A stretch of DNA of 64,000 nucleotides from Phlebotomus papatasi (lineage: Eukaryota > Arthropoda > Insecta > Diptera > Psychodidae), in assembly GCF_024763615.1 (NCBI RefSeq), contig NC_077224.1, positions 78,936,712-79,000,711 on the forward strand. The letters are read 5' to 3'. Numbering within the stretch: the first letter of the stretch is position 1; the number at the start of each line of letters is the position of its first letter. The translations under genes were made by a program, and so were the position numbers. Below are positions 12,701 to 24,365 of this stretch, piece after piece. The notes under the pieces are model-generated. The model was not told where the DNA came from and ran no database searches. It worked only from the letters and a program-made list of their open reading frames with translations.

Positions 12701-14212
12701 TTATTGCCATACTCCGAAGGAGTGAGAAAGACTTGGAGGGCGACATGGAAAATGAGCACAAGAAGGAGGTGCAAAAGAAGAAATTGCATCAATGGAACTT
12801 TAATTGGGGGGGGCTCACTGGGAGATTGTGGCTGAAATATAAAATTTCATAAGATGCTCAATCGTCTTCAATTATACGGACTCAATGTGAGAATTTTTAC
12901 TCACTTGATTCTCATTAGGAGAGATTTTTCTCTCCTTTTCATCATTTACTGCAATGCATCATGCAGTGTCCGATTACAGTAATAAAACGATTATGACCAT
13001 AATATTGGGTTAAGACTGAGGTTCGTAACGTGTCTTGAGTTTTAAGAGTAGCACTATAAGTGCTGCATCTGCTTGGGATTTAACATCTGGCAGAGAAAAT
13101 CATTATCCTGCTTTTTAGGAGGTCCTGCTTTCATGGATATTGAACATGTGTCTTCTTAATTCTAATAAGGATAAGAGAGGAAGCAACATAACTTTGATGT
13201 TTTATCAAAATTCTTCTTTTCTTCAACTTGAGGAATTTTCAAGAAAGTAAAACTAAAATATAACCAATTAAACTAAGTAAACTATAACAATTTTAACTAA
13301 TTTTTATTTTTTGCATTTAACTACGAATTTAAACATACTATTTCTATCAAAAATAAAAAGCAAAATGAGGAAATCATATGATTAAATATTTAGCACATGT
13401 TCGCTAAATTATGCACTACTTATATGAAATGTGCACCACTTGCTTACACTATTCAGATTAAACTAATTTAATTCAACATTTAATAATAGTTATTATTAAA
13501 TATTTATTTTTAAAATTGAAAATATTTAATTCAGAGTTACAGACTAATAAAACTTATTTTAGCTCCTTTTAAATTTTTTTTAAAAAAGACTTAAAGTTTG
13601 AATGGTCTTGGTGATCAATTTTATAATTGGAGAAAATTTATAAAAAAAATGACAAAAAATTAAAATTTTACATATAGTTTTAAATTTGTTGTGATTTAGA
13701 TTAACATTGTAAGATGTCTAATTTTTAAAAAAAAAGGTTCTTTATCAGGGAATCAGCTTTCAAATTTCGATTTAAAGTTTTAAAATTTACGGACATAATT
13801 TCAGAATTGAGGAATAGGGTAGGATGGGGTAGTTCGGTCAGACGAATTTTTTCGCTTGACTTGTATTTGCCATAGGTTTAAGAACTCAAGCTAAATAAAT
13901 CCAGCTAGTTTTTCTTGAATATTGATTACTTAAAAATATCAAATGCATTCCGAAATTTTGTTCTGTCTTCCTGTCTAGAGTTTTCTCTTACTCCTCAGAT
14001 CTTTAAGTAATTGTTAAAGGTTTTCTTCAAAAAACTATTTTTATCAAGTTGAAAAAATACTCTAAGCTTTAGAGAGGATTGTAATTACAGAATAAAATAG
14101 AACTGACTATAAAAAATGATCCTCCTTAACAGTCAGACAGACTCACTAATTGTCCCAGTATTGTAAAAATCGAACGAAATATTTATTATACGATTAATAA
14201 AATTAAAATATG
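9794..14212. other. Long noncoding stretch
   Basis: Apart from the tRNA-like head listed separately, I see only fragments. A half copy of the B foldback tip (CATAAATTTCTCTAGTGTGT, then TTGGCCAT) lies near 10120-10146. A lone left tip of the GGGKAA clan (TAGGGTAGGATGGGG) lies at about 13815, with no matching right end nearby. No host gene is supported. Confidence 0.5.
10385..10465 (-). repeat. tRNA-like SINE head
   Basis: On the minus strand a GTGGATAGAGCTTC stretch resembles an internal A box. It is followed about 35 bp later by GGTTCGAGACC, a near-perfect Pol III B box. The folding arms are too degraded for a functional tRNA, so a tRNA-derived SINE or tRNA relic is more likely. Confidence 0.45.
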
Positions 14213-14741
14213 TTATATGTAACATATTTTAATACTAAAGCTCTGTAAGAACTTCTTAAGCAATCTAAACAGATTACGAACCTGTGGTCCAACCCAAATC
14301 TTTTCTCGATCTGGCAGTGAGAGTGTTTGAGAAGTATGAGACTTGAGATGCAGTTGTGAACCTATTGAGGAGTCTCGTTTTGTCTTCACTTGCTCCTCCG
14401 GCGTGAATGCGTTAAAAGTCATGTGAGATGTTATCTCAGAGTCAGATGGAAATTTATGGTCATTTGGTGTAAACTGCGTAAATTTATTGATCTGCCTTGG
14501 TGCAACTGTTCCCTTTTACTATACAAAAGCCACCGATTGAATCCACCAATTTTGAGGAATGTTTTCTGTATTTGCTAACAGGGCCTCCCAAATACACAAT
14601 CATTGACTTCTGTAAAAGTTGCATCTCACTCTGAGAGTCTCTTCTGAACCTTCCAAGTATTTCATCATCGGCAGAGATCCCAGAAACAAGAACAACATTT
14701 AGTAGCAATAGAACGGAACCCTTGAGTAAATAGCATTTCAT
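14213..14741 (-). CDS. Candidate small secreted / prohormone-like protein, two exons
   Basis: Exon A (14741-14580) starts MKCYLLKGSVLLLLNVVLVS, a clear signal peptide with a likely cut after VSG or GISA, then DDEILGRFRRDSQSE with a dibasic RR. Unspliced, the frame runs on to a stop at 14484 (85 aa). Exon B is open in another frame from 14491 to the stop at 14213 (INKFTQFTPNDHKF, FNAFTPEEQ, KTKRDSSIGSQ). An 88-bp intron, 14579-14492, with GT donor (weak: gttagc) and CAG acceptor joins both in phase to about 146 aa. Two FTP repeats and two dibasic sites (RR, KTKR) suggest a processed secreted precursor. I do not recognise the family, and the true 3' end could instead splice at CCACAG|gttcgt. 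No function is assigned. Confidence 0.4.
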
Positions 14742-16578
14742 CTATGATGGTTATATGGTATGTTTAGAGTGGATGTGCTGCCGGAAAGGAGAAAAAGAGA
14801 AAACCCAGGCAGGGAGAATAAAGAATTAATGTACAATTGAATGTGATTCCCAAAATACACATCAAAGGGTTCAAATATGTTGGATTTTTCCTTGTAATAT
14901 TAATTGACTTTGCGCACATCTTCTGGCTTTCTGCTTCATCTTTCATCCTCAATACCCGCAGAAAGAGCAAACATTCTATCCAATTACCCTATATAAAATG
15001 TCTTCCACGTCAGTGAGAATGCAATGGAAATGTTCCTACGAGGTATGGAAATATCCATGACGATTTCTTTAAAAGGTCTAAGAAATCTTTTCTTAAATTC
15101 AAACGGTCTTCTGAACAGAGGTTTAGCCTAGTTAATGAACGTCTCAAAATACTAAATATCAACCAATATTATTGTTTACTTTCATTATTGAATCATTTGA
15201 CATTAAAAATGATTTTTTAATAAAAAAAAATGGCTAGGCCTTGTAAAGGCTTCGGGCTTAAAGCTTAGGCATATGGCCTAACTGCTCTAATTTCTTATCA
15301 ATCAGGATCAAGCGCCTGGGAAGTTGGCCTTTTTATATGGAGCTATTTGAAGCCAATTCCTCAATTGATCTCGGACTCAGCTCACAGAGCTCCGAGGAAA
15401 AAATTCATTTAATCAAAAATTTAGTATATTTATCCATCCATACGGAAAGGTATCTTATAATACGGAAAAACTTCTCACTTTTCAAATATTTAGCTTAATG
15501 GTAGCGAGTGCAAAACAATTCTCACATAAAATTAAATCGAAGTATGAGAAAGTGACTTCAAATTTCAGGCAACTTGCCAGGGGGTTGATCAGGATGTTTT
15601 GGATTTTTTTTACTTAAGATTGGATTATTGGGATTATTAATGGTAATGATCTATAAGATTCTGCAATATCAATAAAATTGGTTGCTATTTAGGATTTTAT
15701 GACCTTCGAATAATTGAGCTAAACCTTTAGTCTTAAAATTACTTTAGATCTGATATTTGCATTACAATATTAGCAGCAAAAACCCTGCGAGAAACTGCTG
15801 TAAATCTGAACAGGAGCAGTATTGAGCACTACAACTCTCTGATTAGATAAAAGACTCTAAACTAAAGAATGACGACAAGTAGTCAACGGTCAAAGTTGTT
15901 TTGATACAAAAATAACATTTCTTCAAATTGTTTGATATGGAGGATTCATAGGGTAATTTAGAATGGAACCTACAGCCGAGTTCCTCAAATTTGAAGTCCT
16001 CAAATTTGAACGACTGACGATTGCATTTAAAATGTAAAATATAAGGTTATGTAAAAGAAATTCTGCATGGAGTCTGAATAAGAACTATTTTTCTCTGGTG
16101 TTTCCTCAATATTGTCGTAATATATTAATTTCCTCATCAAAATCCATCTATTTAACAACAAATTACATTGAAAAATTCTCTAAAGTTATTTTCTTGAATT
16201 TAGGAAATTTAGGAAAAATGAATTTTACATGAATTCCGTTACGTTTTTAAAAATATTGTTCAAATTTGAGGAGTGAGAAATGTCATCCATACCCCCCAAA
16301 TGTTCAAATTTGAGGAACTCTACTGTATTTAAATTGGAATTGTGAGATTTCTCGAACTCTTTCATATACGCAAAAGAAAAACATCACGAAGAAGTCGTTT
16401 TGATTTTAGGGCATGTACTTTCCCTCAGTGTCCTTTTTCTTTTTGCCCATCTGAAACAGTGCGTAAATCTTAAAATTACAGTATAGTTAGAGACAAGAAT
16501 TACTCCATTGTACTCTCTATTTTTGATTAAATGAATTTTATTTGGAAATTAATAAAATGGTTAAAAGAGGATCTAGTA
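14742..16578. other. Noncoding stretch
   Basis: No gene or repeat end is supported. A TATATA-like string lies near 14988-14993 on the minus strand, about 250 bp upstream of the candidate secreted-protein start, too far to be assigned with confidence. Confidence 0.45.
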
Positions 16579-17127
16579 GGGGAATTTGGGCGTGGTTCGC
16601 ACACTTTGTATCTTCAAACGATGCGAATTTTCTGTTTGTTTGCAAAGAGCTAGTCATTTCTTACTTAGTTTGTCATTTCTGAGAATATTTAAGCTCATGA
16701 GACGATATGAGAAATGGTTCACCATAAGGGAATTCTGTAATTTTCATGACATTGTCATACGCAAGTTCGAAACCTGACAATGTCAATTGAGTCTTTTGTT
16801 ACGAGTATATCACATGAGTTTGAAAATGAAATTCATTGTTTTTTTTTTTTAATGAAATCTCTTTTAATTAGTGATTTCTTCAATAAAATTCACTGTCATA
16901 TAAATTTCTAGAAATATTAAATGTGATTTCTGACAATGCCACGTAAGCTGAAATGGCAATGTCACGGCTACAGAATCAGAATTTTGAGAAAGCTCTCCTG
17001 ATATTCGAACACAATTTGTCATATCTTATATGGCATTGTCAGAGTGATACTGAATTCCCCTACAAATCTTCACAAACAAAAAGAAAATTTACATCGTTTA
17101 AGTATGCGAACTATGTCTACATTCTCC
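16579..17127. mobile_element. Family R GGGKAA-tip MITE, copy 2, split by element Q
   Basis: The left half starts TA-GGGGAATTTGGGCGTGG and carries TTCGCAC and TTCAAACGAT, matching the intact copy at 38336-38537. The matching right half (AAATTTACATCGTTTAAGTA, then ATGCGAAC, ending ATTCTCC-TA) resumes after 17062. Between them sits a Q element, so this is a nested insertion. No ORF is present. Confidence 0.65.
16727..17060. mobile_element. Family Q GGGKAA-tip MITE, nested in R copy 2
   Basis: It reads TA-AGGGAATTCTGTAATTTTC on the left and GATACTGAATTCCCC-TA on the right. The word TGACAATGTCA/TGGCATTGTCA recurs inside both ends. A second copy lies at 42052-42400. It is 334 bp with no coding capacity. 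The first tip base is A where other copies have G. Confidence 0.65.
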
Positions 17128-18647
17128 TAATGATTCTTCTGTATATCCTCAAACTCATTAGCTGACAATGAAAGAAATTTGACCTTATGCAAAATGTAAA
17201 ATTATTGTATTCTAATACTATAAACTTTGGGTGGCGCTGTATATAAGTGAGAAGACGAAAGATGTCTTCTGAGTCTGATGAAGAGATGCAAAATTTTGTT
17301 TTAAATTTATGTTCTTTTAGATAAGAATTGTAAGGTACTAACCCATTTTCGCCTTACTTTTAAGTCCGAGTAATTGCCGAAGAATCCAACACAAGTCACG
17401 AAAACTCCGTGGAACGGCGTGGTGATTATTTTATAGGGAATGGAGAACATTTCATCATTTAACTTCGTTCCCAAACTCCCCCGAAAATACACTCCTTTAA
17501 GTTTTCTTTCAAATGCAATTGAAATGCATCTTTTTTGTGAACTTCTTATACACAAGATTATTTGTTTATCTAAATTTCTCACTTTCGAGTCTCCCGAGCC
17601 GTTTGTTTGATATCTCGTCATCATCATTCATGGATGTCTATAAGGTGTACATTTGAACTCCTCATGCCACTCTTTGTCTCCATCATCACCTAACTTCTCC
17701 ATGTGCTGAGTTTTGCTTATTTTTTCTCAGTCCCTGCCCCAGCAATCCTGCTTTTGAGTTTTTGATTTTTTTATTCATATCCAGAGAAGATCGGAAATGG
17801 CATCGGAACAGACAAGACTTAGAAATATTATTAATAATATTCAGAGCCTAAGTTGATGGAAAGCACTTTCAGTTTATGAATACTGATTCCTTCGTAAAAA
17901 AAATAAAAATAAATTTCACACAGAAAGATAATTAAATCTGCCATCTTCACCATCAAGTACGTAAACATCAAAAGGCCCAATCATAAGCACATTTCACGCA
18001 ACTGGTATTCATATTGCTAAAATTCCTGAGTCTCTGTGACACTGACAATATTGACATTTATTGATATAGCATGATGAAAATTAGGTATATTCCAGATCTT
18101 ATATTACTGTTGACATCTTAAATTGGAACATTGAATTTTCCCGATGGTACACTTTACTTCTGTAATTGATAAATACACCAGTTACATATTGAAAAGATAT
18201 CATATTCATAGAGAATTTTGAAAGGTCAACAGACTTGCGTAATTTATTTGTCGTAGTCGTGTTTACAAGAAATGGCAAGAATGAACCTTTTTTTCTTGTT
18301 GACATATAGTTAATGAATGGCTTTTAGGACATGTATCTTTATATAATAACACATTTATGTCACATGGTCAAGATTTTTGTGAATCTCATTATTTAACAGG
18401 AAAACTGCAATGTGTAAACAGTGAAATAGAATTTTATAGTTTGACTGAGAAGGGAATATTGAGAGAACCTATACACATAACTTATATTTTCTCAAATATA
18501 AATTTTATATTGATTTATTTATATAATTCAGTTAATAATAATAATATCTATTTGGTGGCTAATTTTACCCAGTCTCCACCAGAACTTCTGTTGTAATATT
18601 GAACATGTTATAAGTAAAGCCTATTATTATTATTCGTGAAGGTCTTT
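17128..18647. other. Noncoding stretch
   Basis: No gene or repeat boundary is supported here. The longest open frame (minus strand, 17307-17627) has no recognisable motif or splice context. Confidence 0.45.
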
Positions 18648-19368
18648 ACACAGAAAAAAAATATTTCGTAAAAGTTTGTGAAATTCTACTTAGGTCTTAC
18701 GAAATCCTCGTAAACCGTATAAACCACATAAAGGTTCGTAAAAGTTCGTACTTTTTCACAAATATTATTCGTAGCATGATCACTTGATGAGCAAGTTTAA
18801 AAACATCTTACAAATATTTGTTCGTAGGGGAAATGCTCATAATTTTGTCCAGTTTCTTATTTTGGACACTTTGAGGATAAAATTGGACACTAAAAATAAA
18901 TTGATTAAAATGATGGATTTTTATTCCAATATTTGATGAATAATGAATTCTATCTAAATATTTGTTCTTTTTGGAAGATTTTAATACTAAATACGTTAAA
19001 ATTTGAATATGATTTGAGTTGAAATTGCTTTGTTGAAAATTCAGTGTGAGCAATTGCTTACGAGAAATATGACAGAACTTCGTGGCTTACTTCAGTCTTA
19101 TTTAGTTTTGGTGAAGTACTAACAAAGTTTGTTCGCTGTTTTTGAGTGATATTATTGAATATTCATTGAATATTGTGTTGATTCACGTTACTGATGATTT
19201 GTACATTTGACCTGAAGTGATATTTTCCTTGTGAATTATATTTTTCGTGTGAAAAATGGGAAATTTTCTAAGACATTCACCAGTGAGGTGATGATTCTTA
19301 TTTTGGACAGGTGTTTTTCTCACGAAATTTCGTGAAGTTTTAGCTTTTGTGATGACTAGGTTGGACAA

Positions 19369-19500
19369 ATGCCTGGAAAAACAAAGGAGCATCATCTCTA
19401 CGAAAGAGATGCAGTGAGAAATGCCTTGAAAGGCTCCCGGGAAGGGCAGGGAATGAGCGAATCCGCACGTATTTGGAGTACCGAAGTCAACTCACTTTAA
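19369..19500 (+). pseudogene. Psq/CENP-B-type helix-turn-helix fragment of a pogo-like transposase
   Basis: A 43-codon frame starts MPGKTKEHHLYERDAVRNAL and continues GSREGQGMSESARIW before a stop. Pogo-family transposases and psq-domain proteins begin in the same way: a short basic leader, Y...A..AL..V..G..M s...AA.I.g, then a recognition helix. The recognition helix is lost here after ARIWSTEV. Known family function is binding of the element's terminal repeats. The call rests on pattern recognition, not on an alignment. Confidence 0.6.
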
Positions 19501-19555
19501 TGAATGATATGGAAAGTTTCTGGGCTTCTTGTGACATTCCACGTTTCCCTTACAT

Positions 19556-19636
19556 GACCAGGAAGAGGACTTGGTAAGATTGGTTCATAAAATGAAGAAC
19601 AATGGGCATCCTGTTGAGGCGGATTATCTGTCCAAA
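19556..19636 (+). pseudogene. Second DNA-binding-region fragment of the pogo-like transposase
   Basis: The frame reads DQEEDLVRLVHKMKNNGHPV followed by EADYLSK. This matches the EE..L...I..M...G.P(V/L)....(V/L) block that opens the second (CENP-B type) helix-turn-helix in pogo transposases. It lies about 55 bp after the first fragment, in the expected order, but in a different frame. Confidence 0.6.
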
Positions 19637-20417
19637 TTTACAGCCAAGTTGTAAAAATTAATAACCAAGTTGTCCAAAATAAGAGTCAAATTCACCTCTA
19701 CATATCAATTCATTTTTAAACGTATTAAAACTAATTTTAGTAAAAATGAGATGATAAATAGCTTGCCAAGTTTCTAAACAATCCTTCTGAAAAGAGAGTA
19801 ACAAAAAAAGGCAATTAGTATTGAAAATATCGCACTTCAAACTTAGGATATCGATGCTTATATGCAGACTGTCCAAAATTATGAGCACTTCCCCTACCTA
19901 CATTTTTGTTTGTTAAGCAAAACTTTACGAACAAATGACAGAACTCTACGAGCGTTCTTCTGTGAGTTTACGAACATTTACAAACAATGTTTGTGAAAAA
20001 GTACAGACATTTAGGAACAATTTTAGGAAAGTTTTTTTTCTGTGTGGTTTCTAAATCAGTAATTATTACTGTAGATTTGAACCCTTTAATCTTTTGGAGA
20101 AATAAGTAGGACATGACGAGTAATACTTTTTCTTATCAAAAGATTTAAAATTTAAATATTCTAATATTATCAATATTATAAGAACAGAGAATTACAAAAT
20201 ACCAAAATGTCATAGCTCCTGAACACCTCTGGAAGTTTCCACAACTACTAAAAGTACTACTAAAAGATTATTAAGTATTATTTTCTTTACTAATTATTAA
20301 GTTCATAACTTCATAATTTGTTAAAATTATTTTATTTCCTAAAGTTAACTCTTTGAAATATTGTCTATTTCCGCTAAGATAAAAAATAAGAGGTAGATTT
20401 GAAAAAGTTCTTGGGTA

Positions 20418-20565
20418 ATGCCCAACGCACAATAACTATTGTTTTGTAAACATGTCATTGACATTTCAATAAGAGTGAGTGAGATCTGGATCTATTCATC
20501 TCGCTCACTCTCATAGAAAATTTTGAAAACATATTTACAAATAAAAGTTATTGTGCGCTGGGCAT
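20418..20565. mobile_element. Family D foldback MITE, copy 1 (148 bp)
   Basis: It starts ATGCCCAACGCACAATAACT and ends AGTTATTGTGCGCTGGGCAT. The whole unit folds back on itself around a centre of GAGTGAGATCT and ATTCATCTCGC. Two further copies of exactly the same length lie at 30311-30458 and 31353-31500. It has no coding capacity and could be transcribed into a hairpin. Confidence 0.85.
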
Positions 20566-21574
20566 AAAAAGAATATTGTGTAAATCAACGTAATCTATTT
20601 AAAAAAAAATAATAGAAAAAGCATTTTCAGTAATTTCCTTGTCAGAGTGTTTCATTGGTTTCCCTATGTTTAGGTTACTTGTATTTTAGTGAATATAGAA
20701 ATTAATAAATAAAATAAAGGATGAATAAGAGACGATGAGGAACTTCTGGTGATATATTTTTTTATTTACCAAATGTTTTTGAACTGCATTCAACTTTAGG
20801 AAATTATGTAAACTACTTGAAAATATGAAAAGAACATTTCTCATATATTATTTTATTATAAAAAATTAATCCTTAAATAGCTGGTATGTAAACATACAAG
20901 ACATTTTTAAATATTGTACTTTTTCACATTTGACCTTTTATTGGTCAAAGTTCTTACACTGGTAGTTTCTTTACGTGGGAAGTTCACACGGTAAACACTT
21001 GAACTCGAAATGAAATGTCAGCCAAAAACTCTCAGAAGGAATGAGCGGAATGAGCCATATCATATTTTAATGAAAAGAGATTCCACGCACAAAAAATGCA
21101 CCCTCCCTCGATGTTTGTCAGTTAAAAAACAAAAATATGATTTAAGATGTTAGTGAGGCGTTCCCTCTCTCTTTTGCGTTTTGTATTTTAAACTCGAAGG
21201 TCATTCCATGATGATAAGTTCTATAAACTATCTCATGTTTATTTTCAATTAAAAAATCCTATTTTCGGATAATGCAAAGAATTTTGAGAAGCTGCGTAGA
21301 CCTACGCTACTTACGCCAAGAGATGTCTTATTAAAAAATTGACAGAATAATTTAATTAATATTTCGATCACTATTACGTTAAGTCGTCTCTCGGTTAATC
21401 GTCTATATATGGCCTAAAAATATACTTCAAAATTGACAATTGCCACAAAATTATTCAAGCGCTGACTAAACCATTTTAGGATACTATTATTGTACTATTA
21501 TTGTCATTTTTATATCGCACTGTTGCAGTCGTTGCAGTTATAAAAAGGTCTAGCTTGAATGATGAAAAGTATGT
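20566..21574. other. Noncoding stretch with a partial F repeat
   Basis: A half copy of the family F foldback (ATTACGTTAAGTCGTCTCTC) lies near 21370-21400. Otherwise nothing is supported. This is the region downstream of the SLC5 gene. Confidence 0.5.
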
Positions 21575-21580
21575 TTTATT
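21575..21580 (-). terminator. Polyadenylation signal of the SLC5 gene
   Basis: AATAAA on the minus strand begins about 22 bp after the stop codon. It is the first canonical signal downstream and would give a very short 3' UTR. Confidence 0.6.
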
Positions 21581-21601
21581 AGATGAAAAATTTTTCTAAA
21601 T

Positions 21602-23413
21602 TTACTCTGAAAGCGCGCGGAGTTCTTCAGCATTTTGAGGTAAATTGTTGGAGGCTTTGTTTCTTCTAAAATGCGCTAAAAGACGTTGATCTTTAACTTT
21701 GTTGCCACCAGTCAGCAAACTTACAGGATATCCAACAAGATATACCAGAATGCATCCAATCGTTGAATAGTACATAAAACTTATGCGAAAGATCAAAGGA
21801 AGATCATTTTCAGTGTCATTAATTCCGGTTGACAAAGTGGTATTCGAAAAATTGGTAATGTTATGAAGGCATCCATCAATTCGCATTGGGAGTAATGGTT
21901 CAGGTTTCTTTGAAAGGCTGCCAAATATGATGATCCCAACTCCAATCAAAGATGATATAGCTCCAGTAATTGCTCCCTAAAATTAATAAAATATCATCAA
22001 TACTTACTCAATTTCCGATAAAGTAATATATTTACTGTTTGATTTGCCTTAGGAAGAAACATTCCCATCGTAAACAGTCCTAGGGTAGCTCCTCCAGTCA
22101 AGCCTAGTATCGTTTGAACAATGACATAAATTGTTCCCAACTTTCCGATAACGAAAGCCAGAGCAATTTGTATACATCCTAAGATAAATGCTAGAAGTTT
22201 AAGAATGCCACAAGTTTTTTTATGTGACATTTCTGGGAGAAATGGTCTAACGAAATCCTCAAATAGACACAAAGTTGTACTATTGATTATTGAGGATATG
22301 GTAGATAGACTTCCTGCTACAATTCCGGCATTGAAAATTCCTGGTAAACCGGGAAAATGTTCATGAACTTCAGTTATGAAGTAAGGCACCAATTTGTCGA
22401 TTTTCGTTATCAATCCTGAAGTGAAAGGATCACAGTTTTCGTAGTATGTGTATAATATTAAAGCAATTACAATAAAAAATCCAGTGCTGCATGTGAATCC
22501 AATGTAGAAGATAGACATAGCGCTGCGGGCTTTAGTTTCATTTGAAATACTAAGAAGACGCTGTATGGTCATTTGAGATAGTCCAAATTGGATTATTTGA
22601 AAAGAATTACCGAAAATCATGACCCATGTTGTAAGGCGAATTGTTGGGTCTGGATTGAAACTGTGAAGAAGAATATAAAGAGATGCATTATTTTTTTGAT
22701 TAACACATCTTAAACAAAGCTTACTTGAAAAGAATAAGTCTTCCTCCCCGTTTGGAAGCTTCCCAAACTTCATTAACTCCTCCTACGATCTTAAGCCCTA
22801 TGACCATTATGACAATGCAACATGCAGCTATCAAACTGGATTGAAAGAAATCCACCCAAATTACAGCTCTGAAACCTCCAATGGCCGTATAGAAGATGCA
22901 AACGAAACCTAAAACGATCATTGTAATTGCTGGAGATATTCCGGACGCTTGATTGATGACTAAAGCTGGAATATAGATGCAGATTGATGCAGACAGCGTA
23001 GATTTGGCCAAAAACATAAGACTTGCTAGAAGTTGAATTTGTCGGCCAAAGCGTAGTTTCAAATATGCAAAGATCGATGGAAGTTGTAGCTCGTGGAAGA
23101 CCGGTAAAAATATATACAACGTTACGAAAAGCATTATAAGACCCGTAAAGACATATTGCCATTGATGAGTTCCATGGGCATAAACATCAACTGTTAATCC
23201 AATAATATTTACACCAGATATAAAGGTCACTAGGAGGGATATGGATACAGGAAATACACCCATATTTCTATTTCCCAGAAAATATTCTTCTGGTGTGTTT
23301 TGTTTGACTTTTGAGAACAGTCCATAGTACAGTCCGATTAGGAATGATATTAAAAGCACAAGAATGAACAACACATAATCAATGTAATCAAGAGTTGGTT
23401 GGCTTGACTCCAT
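21602..23413 (-). CDS. SLC5-family sodium-coupled solute transporter (SMVT/SMCT-like)
   Basis: Three exons: 23413-22725, 22660-22036 and 21976-21602, joined in phase by 64- and 59-bp GT-AG introns, giving 562 aa. The start MESSQPTLDYIDYVLFILVL is the first ATG fitting the family; an upstream in-frame Met 17 codons earlier adds an untypical leader. Family landmarks are SGVNIIG in an early helix, YLKLRFGRQIQLLASLMF, YTAIGGFRAVIWVDFFQ, DPTIRLTTWV and NFDP-like spacing across the first junction. About 12-13 hydrophobic segments are visible. Four N-glycosylation sequons (NIT, NFS, NTT, NDT) cluster in the last extracellular loop, followed by a final helix (YLVGYPVSLLTGG) and a short cytoplasmic tail. 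Known relatives use the Na+ gradient to import monocarboxylates, iodide or vitamins such as biotin at the plasma membrane; the exact substrate cannot be read here. All key blocks look intact, so the gene is probably functional. Confidence 0.95.
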
Positions 23414-23426
23414 CGTTGTTATACTT

Positions 23427-23465
23427 AGACTGACACTACTGTGAATATTATTTAATTTACACACG
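23427..23465 (-). promoter_or_regulatory. Possible core promoter of the SLC5 gene
   Basis: A minus-strand TCAGT, the arthropod initiator core, lies at 23433-23429, 16-20 bp upstream of the ATG. An AT-rich TAAATTAAATAATA stretch lies about 20-30 bp further upstream. This is suggestive only; the 5' UTR would be very short. Confidence 0.25.
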
Positions 23466-24365
23466 TATCTCTCTAATTAGGGTTTAAGTAAAATATTTTT
23501 ATTATATTCATGGGGTAGATTAAGTAATGTTTTTAAATTAAATTAGACAATTAAATAATTAAAATTTATAGAACAAAAAGTTCGGTAAGAAACAAAAACA
23601 GTACTAAATGTTTTTATAATTGTCTCAAAACTAAACTACAAAAAGTAAAACGTCAGAGAGCGAAATAACATAGTGCAATGACCACAAGTAATGGATTCAT
23701 TACACTAGAAAAAAATATGTCCGTTTTAAATATTTTTTATATTAAAAATATTAAAAAAAATTAATAAAAAACCAATCTAAATTAAAAATAAAAAACCATT
23801 TTAAAGTGAATTGCCTATACGCTTCTGTAGGAAAAACAGTCAAATATAGACATAAACAAAGCATCCCAGCTTTGCGGAATGTTCGAACTCACGTGAAAGA
23901 GCTGTCCGTGTATTAATTTTCCGAATGTTTTTTTTTTATGTACACGCTTTACTAACCATTAAAATTATTGATAAATTTAAAAAAAAGCAATCCAAAATAA
24001 GACATTGCTTAAGAAAAGAAGGTTTTAGGATATTTTAGTATGACTAACAAGCCTTCGAACAAATAAAAAAGTAAATCCGAGAAAGGTAAATCATTTACGG
24101 GCACTATACAGACACATGACCGATTAAATCCGATGCAGTTATGTTGGAAATTTCAAGATCTTTAAAAACTCTAAATTTAAGCAAATCTGTTGAATAATAG
24201 GCCTTCCAAAGTGATTAAACTTTGATGTTCGCAAATTCGATATCGAAATAGTTTTCGAACGTAGGTGTCTAAGAACGAAATATTCGCCTAGACTACCTCT
24301 AAAACATATTCGAAAATTTGAAAAAGAATATTAGGAGCCGTTTTCGAAACAAAGCAAAAAAATTC
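23466..24365. other. Noncoding stretch upstream of the SLC5 gene
   Basis: AT-rich sequence with no gene, tandem array or inverted-repeat tips that I can support. Confidence 0.45.

Larger units (their letters stand above)
18827..19894 (+). mobile_element. Element T, pogo-like, TA-flanked, 1068 bp
   Basis: The ends are TA-GGGGAAATGCTCATAATTTT and TTATGAGCACTTCCCC-TA. The word TGTCCAAAAT/ATTTTGGACA is iterated inside both ends and in the middle. It encodes two pieces of a pogo-type DNA-binding region (next two entries) but no DDE catalytic domain, so it is non-autonomous. A shortened relative lies at 38646-39194. The comparison with family C copy 1 gives a TA target site, with an extra CCTA at the right junction that I cannot explain. 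Confidence 0.8.
18648..20045. repeat. Family C foldback repeat, copy 2, split by element T
   Basis: Left tip ACACAGAAAAAAAATATTTC and right tip TTTTTTTTCTGTGT are inverted repeats. The interior is made of CGTAAA/TTTACG words. The copy is interrupted at TTTGTTCG-TA by element T and resumes at CATTTTTGTTTG. Copy 1 near 3900 has the same site uninterrupted. Confidence 0.7.

Noticed and set aside
22791..23162. 123-aa minus-strand ORF inside the SLC5 exon 1
   Set aside because: It is an out-of-frame shadow of the transporter coding sequence.
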